From Peribacillus folii (GTDB taxonomy: Bacteria > Bacillota > Bacilli > Bacillales > DSM-1321), in the NCBI RefSeq assembly GCF_030271255.1, contig NZ_JASJOM010000008.1:182919-246918 (forward strand): DNA of 64,000 nt, read 5' to 3'. The position numbers were made by a program, and so were the translations under genes. Under the pieces are notes generated by a model. It worked only from the letters and a program-made list of their open reading frames with translations. It was not told the DNA's origin and did not search any database. Shown here piece by piece: positions 63,976 to 64,000 of this stretch (position 1 is its first letter; each line of letters opens with the position of its first letter).

Positions 63976-64000
63976 AAACCCGCCAATCGAATGGCGGGTT
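63976..64000. terminator. Hairpin at the right edge of the window
   Basis: AACCCGCCA and TGGCGGGTT pair around ATCGA/AT; any T-tract lies beyond the window. It probably belongs to a gene on the right. Confidence 0.6.

Overview
The window looks like chromosomal DNA from a Gram-positive, endospore-forming Bacillaceae, possibly Peribacillus or a close relative (inference only). The reasons are a backbone whose gene order follows Bacillus subtilis over more than 35 kb (ssrA-smpB-rnr-est-secG; eno-gpmI-tpiA-pgk-gapA-cggR; sigL; clpP; crh-whiA-glmR-rapZ-yvcI; trxB-yvcD; hisIFAHBDGZ; yvoF-ppaX-yvoD-lgt-hprK), strong GGAGG ribosome binding sites, Crh next to HprK biology, a sporulenol/hopene cyclase, and CggR, CtsR and Fur operators of the Bacillus type.

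Region 1, about 1-24.7 kb, is accessory relative to that backbone. It holds a yclNOP-like catechol-siderophore ABC importer (cut by the left edge) with a Fur box, a secreted M14 carboxypeptidase, the triterpene cyclase gene, a TPR protein behind a cluster of DnaA boxes, tRNA-Cys, and a 189-bp tandem repeat array. These are followed by a PepSY protein with its OmpR/EnvZ-type two-component pair, msrA, desK/desR-like thermosensor genes without a desaturase beside them, an AEC transporter with a LysR regulator, and a formate dehydrogenase locus (fdhD, DUF2294, yjgC and yjgD, i.e. catalytic and DUF1641 subunits). A NERD protein and a large FAD dehydrogenase end the region, with a 20-21-bp minisatellite between them.

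Region 2, about 24.8-48.1 kb, is the conserved core: trans-translation and RNA decay (tmRNA, SmpB, RNase R), esterase, SecG, the CggR-controlled lower glycolysis operon, SigL, tRNA-Arg, ClpP, the crh-whiA-glmR-rapZ-nudix cluster, thioredoxin reductase and a TPR protein. An aldehyde dehydrogenase gene and a second 21-bp minisatellite separate this from the histidine operon.

Region 3, about 50.2-63.8 kb, holds the complete eight-gene his operon (hisZ-G-D-B-H-A-F-I), a surface-protein/class D sortase pair, a 47-residue small ORF, and the hprK-lgt-yvoD-ppaX-yvoF operon. A DUF1801 protein closes the window.

The observations most worth following are: (i) the leader of the formate dehydrogenase gene, which has a good promoter overlapped by a perfect inverted repeat, an intrinsic terminator before the gene, and a 9-codon ORF (MVVFCGGFC) with a strong ribosome binding site emerging from that terminator; (ii) three perfect plus two near-perfect DnaA boxes in one intergenic region; (iii) two separate minisatellite arrays that share one 21-bp consensus when read on opposite strands. 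All functions are inferred from sequence by eye; no searches were run.
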